Below, piece by piece: positions 40,656-42,308 of a stretch of DNA of 42,308 bases. The notes beneath the pieces are model-generated. The model was not told where the DNA came from. It worked only from the letters and a program-made list of their open reading frames with translations, and did no database searches. The translations under genes and the position numbers were made by a program. The stretch is taken from the NCBI GenBank assembly GCA_947652855.1, contig CANTEO010000017.1:1-42308 (forward strand), read 5' to 3'. Within the stretch, counting starts at the first letter, position 1. Every line of letters begins with the position of its first letter. The DNA comes from an uncultured Roseburia sp. (lineage in GTDB: Bacteria > Bacillota > Clostridia > Lachnospirales > Lachnospiraceae).

Positions 40656-41723
40656 TTATGCGTCAATGCCAACTGTCCAGCCGTATTTATCATCCTCACT
40701 GCCCCACTGCATCCCCGTCAGGTAATCATACAGCCTTTGCGTCAATTTTCCGATCTGAAACTCATTGACCTTTATCGCGTCGTCTTTATAGACAAACTCC
40801 CCGACCGGAGAGATAACGGCGGCGGTTCCTGTACCAAACGCCTCCTCTAATGCGCCTTCATGCCCCGCTTTCATCAAATCGTCAATAGAAAGGTGGGTTT
40901 CATGCACCGTATATCCCCAATCCCTAAGAATATGGAGAATGGAATCCCTGGTGACGCCGTCCAGCACTGTCCCCTCAATTGGGGCAGTGTAGATTTCCCC
41001 GCTGATTTTAAACATGATGTTCATTGTGCCGACTTCCTCCACGTACTTGCGGTGCACGCCGTCCAGCCACAGCACCTGTGTGCAGCCCATCTTTTCCGCC
41101 TTGACCTGCCCCAATATAGATCCGGCATAATTGCCGCCGCATTTCGTGAAGCCTGTCCCGCCCTGCACGGCGCGGACCAATTCGTCCTCCACCAATATTT
41201 TGACCGGGTTGATGCCTTCCGCATAATATGCCCCCACCGGGCAGCATATCACCATGAACTTATAGCTGGTCGCCATATGTACGCCAAGCGTGGACTCCGT
41301 CGCAAACATAAACGGGCGGATATACAAAGATGTCCCCGGCTCGGCCGGAACCCAGTCCCGCTCCACCCTCACCAGCTCTTTCACTGCCTGAACAAACATC
41401 TCTTCCGGGAATGCGGGCATACAAAGGCGCTCGTTCGAGCGGATCATGCGCCTCGCGTTCATCTCCGGCCGAAAAAGCTGTATCCTGCCTTCTTCTGTAC
41501 GGTATGCCTTTAACCCCTCAAACGTCTCCTGCGCATAATGCAAGACCACGCAGGCCGGATCTAAGGCAATCGGCTCATGGGGGACGATCCTCGCGTCCGT
41601 CCATCCGTCCGTGCTTGTCCAGTCCATGACAAACATATAGTCCGTCATATATTTGCCGAAGCCTAGATTTTTCTGATCCGGCTTCTCCTTTAGCTGCTTT
41701 CTTTCCTCAAATCTGATCTCCAT
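40656..41723 (-). CDS. ilvE: Branched-chain amino acid aminotransferase
   Basis: PLP-dependent fold-type IV aminotransferase for the last step of leucine, isoleucine and valine synthesis and the first step of their breakdown. The 355-residue length and blocks fit the longer, eukaryote-like BCAT group: LHYAQETFEGLKAYR at about residue 60, FRPEMNARRM at about 85 and YIRPFMFATE at about 130. The lysine that binds PLP is in GFTKCGGNYA at about 190, and EVGTMNIMF is at about 230. The ATG is preceded by GGAGG seven bases upstream. It has its own promoter at the junction with AT-rich accessory DNA and is not linked to other ilv or leu genes here. Confidence 0.96.
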   Translation of the reverse strand: MEIRFEERKQLKEKPDQKNLGFGKYMTDYMFVMDWTSTDGWTDARIVPHEPIALDPACVVLHYAQETFEGLKAYRTEEGRIQLFRPEMNARRMIRSNERLCMPAFPEEMFVQAVKELVRVERDWVPAEPGTSLYIRPFMFATESTLGVHMATSYKFMVICCPVGAYYAEGINPVKILVEDELVRAVQGGTGFTKCGGNYAGSILGQVKAEKMGCTQVLWLDGVHRKYVEEVGTMNIMFKISGEIYTAPIEGTVLDGVTRDSILHILRDWGYTVHETHLSIDDLMKAGHEGALEEAFGTGTAAVISPVGEFVYKDDAIKVNEFQIGKLTQRLYDYLTGMQWGSEDDKYGWTVGIDA

Positions 41724-41794
41724 TCCCTTACCTCCGATTCCTTTTTCTGCCCGGCCCTGACGAATTTACAGGAACGCCCCGTTCTTTTTCACTC

Positions 41795-41823
41795 ATTATT
41801 ATACTTTTTTCTGCGTATGTCAA
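41795..41823 (-). promoter_or_regulatory. ilvE promoter at the accessory-DNA junction
   Basis: Minus strand TTGACA (41818-41823), a 17-base spacer and AATAAT (41795-41800). The -35 box overlaps the stop codon of the KilA-N remnant. A TATAAT at 14 bases is also present but spaced too close. Confidence 0.65.
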
Positions 41824-42005
41824 GCGCTTTGGGAATGGCGGCCTTCTCCAATAGCATTCATCTGTGTAATCCACTTTGTCGGCGTCATCACAAAACGATT
41901 TAATCCTGCCTCATTTTTAACCGCCTCGAATTGCACACGGTTAAAATCTGAATTATGCAATTCTTCCCAAATGCCTAAAAATTCTATTGTATTACGATTT
42001 CGCAT
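41820..42005 (-). pseudogene. Remnant of a KilA-N domain protein
   Basis: The 61-residue frame matches the middle of a KilA-N domain: RNRNTIEFLGIWEEL, an AGLNRF block and TPTKWITQMNAIG. This DNA-binding domain occurs in phage antirepressors and in orphan chromosomal genes. It is truncated on both sides. Upstream in frame the sequence reads AFYW and then a TAG at 42018-42020, and after NAIG only nine unrelated residues precede the stop, where GC-rich core DNA begins. It was probably a longer phage-derived gene. The ATG at 42005 is internal to the domain and has no good ribosome binding site. Confidence 0.6.
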
Positions 42006-42033
42006 CCAGTAAAACGCCTATCCTCTGCTTAAT

Positions 42034-42308
42034 TTACAAATCATTTTCTAAGCATTCCCCATCATCTTCCCACAGCTCCCGATACGCTTCAACATAACCA
42101 GGATATGTATACAAATATCTTCTACACACCTTTTTATACAACACCAATATTTTTTCATCATATGCAAAGTCCAATAGATAGTCAAGCAAATGTGATAATT
42201 CAGCCTCTGACATGGTTCTGCTGCACACATCCTCAACCAGCGGCAAATAAACTTCATAGGCTTTTTGATGTATTTCAACTATCTGCTCTGCAATCTGATA
42301 AATCCTTT
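42034..42308 (-). CDS. C-terminal part of an unknown protein, 5' end off window
   Basis: The frame is open from the right edge and gives at least 90 residues: RIYQIAEQIVEIHQ, then an acidic and Tyr-rich helical part (SHLLDYLLDFAYDEKIL, YTYPGYVEAYRELWE) and a CLENDL end. It is AT-rich like its neighbour and ends 28 bases upstream of the KilA-N frame start. I do not recognise a family. The amphipathic helices and acidic C-terminus are all that can be said. Confidence 0.5.
   Translation of the reverse strand, partial: RIYQIAEQIVEIHQKAYEVYLPLVEDVCSRTMSEAELSHLLDYLLDFAYDEKILVLYKKVCRRYLYTYPGYVEAYRELWEDDGECLENDL

Overview
The window looks like a piece of chromosome from a spore-forming, gut-type member of the Clostridia, most likely Lachnospiraceae. 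That rests on several things seen together: spore genes (spoVAD, spoVAE, a SleC-like cortex-lytic fragment), the Gram-positive regulator block hprK-murB-rapZ-whiA, a type III glutamine synthetase, a secreted multidomain GH29 alpha-L-fucosidase with FIVAR and fibronectin-like modules, class II aldolase, CsoR/CopA copper control and an IspF-type (MEP) isoprenoid pathway. Most coding DNA is visibly GC-rich and most genes lie on the minus strand. The first ~490 and last ~490 bases are visibly AT-rich and hold broken or partial genes, so the window is a core block with decayed accessory DNA on both sides.

Layout. 1-1186: an interrupted Lnt/nitrilase-like gene on the plus strand meets a C-terminally truncated SleC-like gene on the minus strand. 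1292-3688: a family 2 glycosyltransferase and a secreted InlB-repeat/FnIII protein. 4016-6304: glnN with a promoter and a terminator-like hairpin in its leader. 6391-13501: fba, a diacylglycerol-kinase-like gene, whiA, rapZ, murB, an M18 aminopeptidase and hprK, all minus strand and mostly tightly packed; this couples carbon-catabolite signalling, cell-envelope synthesis and glycolysis. 13628-17634: uvrC and ftsH, the latter with a good promoter. 17688-20624: copA-csoR copper efflux operon with a CsoR operator inside the promoter; copA carries a C-terminal CopZ-like domain with its own ribosome binding site. 20697-21239: a lone Uma2-family nuclease-fold gene. 21361-23528: glf and a glycosyltransferase, a probable galactofuranose pair. 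23639-23806: candidate plus-strand small RNA ending in a strong terminator. 23805-27846: mutY and a large secreted FnIII protein with a 42-bp tandem repeat.

27954-30302: a ZIP metal transporter, ispF, a row of hairpins, tRNA-Gly(CCC) with its own promoter and terminator, and a cyclophilin. 30383-32248: a tiny predicted membrane protein and guaB. 32250-35686: the GH29 fucosidase with promoter and terminator. 35685-38377: a PAP2 phosphatase, an Asn/Gly/Thr-rich lipoprotein and spoVAE/spoVAD (no spoVAC beside them). 38442-41823: a chemotaxis receptor and ilvE. 41820-42308: a KilA-N remnant and the C-terminal part of an unknown protein running off the edge.

I did not find an obviously new multi-gene system. 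The most interesting signals are regulatory or architectural: the glnN leader hairpin, the nested CopZ reading frame, the candidate small RNA beside mutY, the hairpin row upstream of ispF, and the matching decayed AT-rich junctions at the two ends. All promoter, terminator and RNA calls were made by eye.
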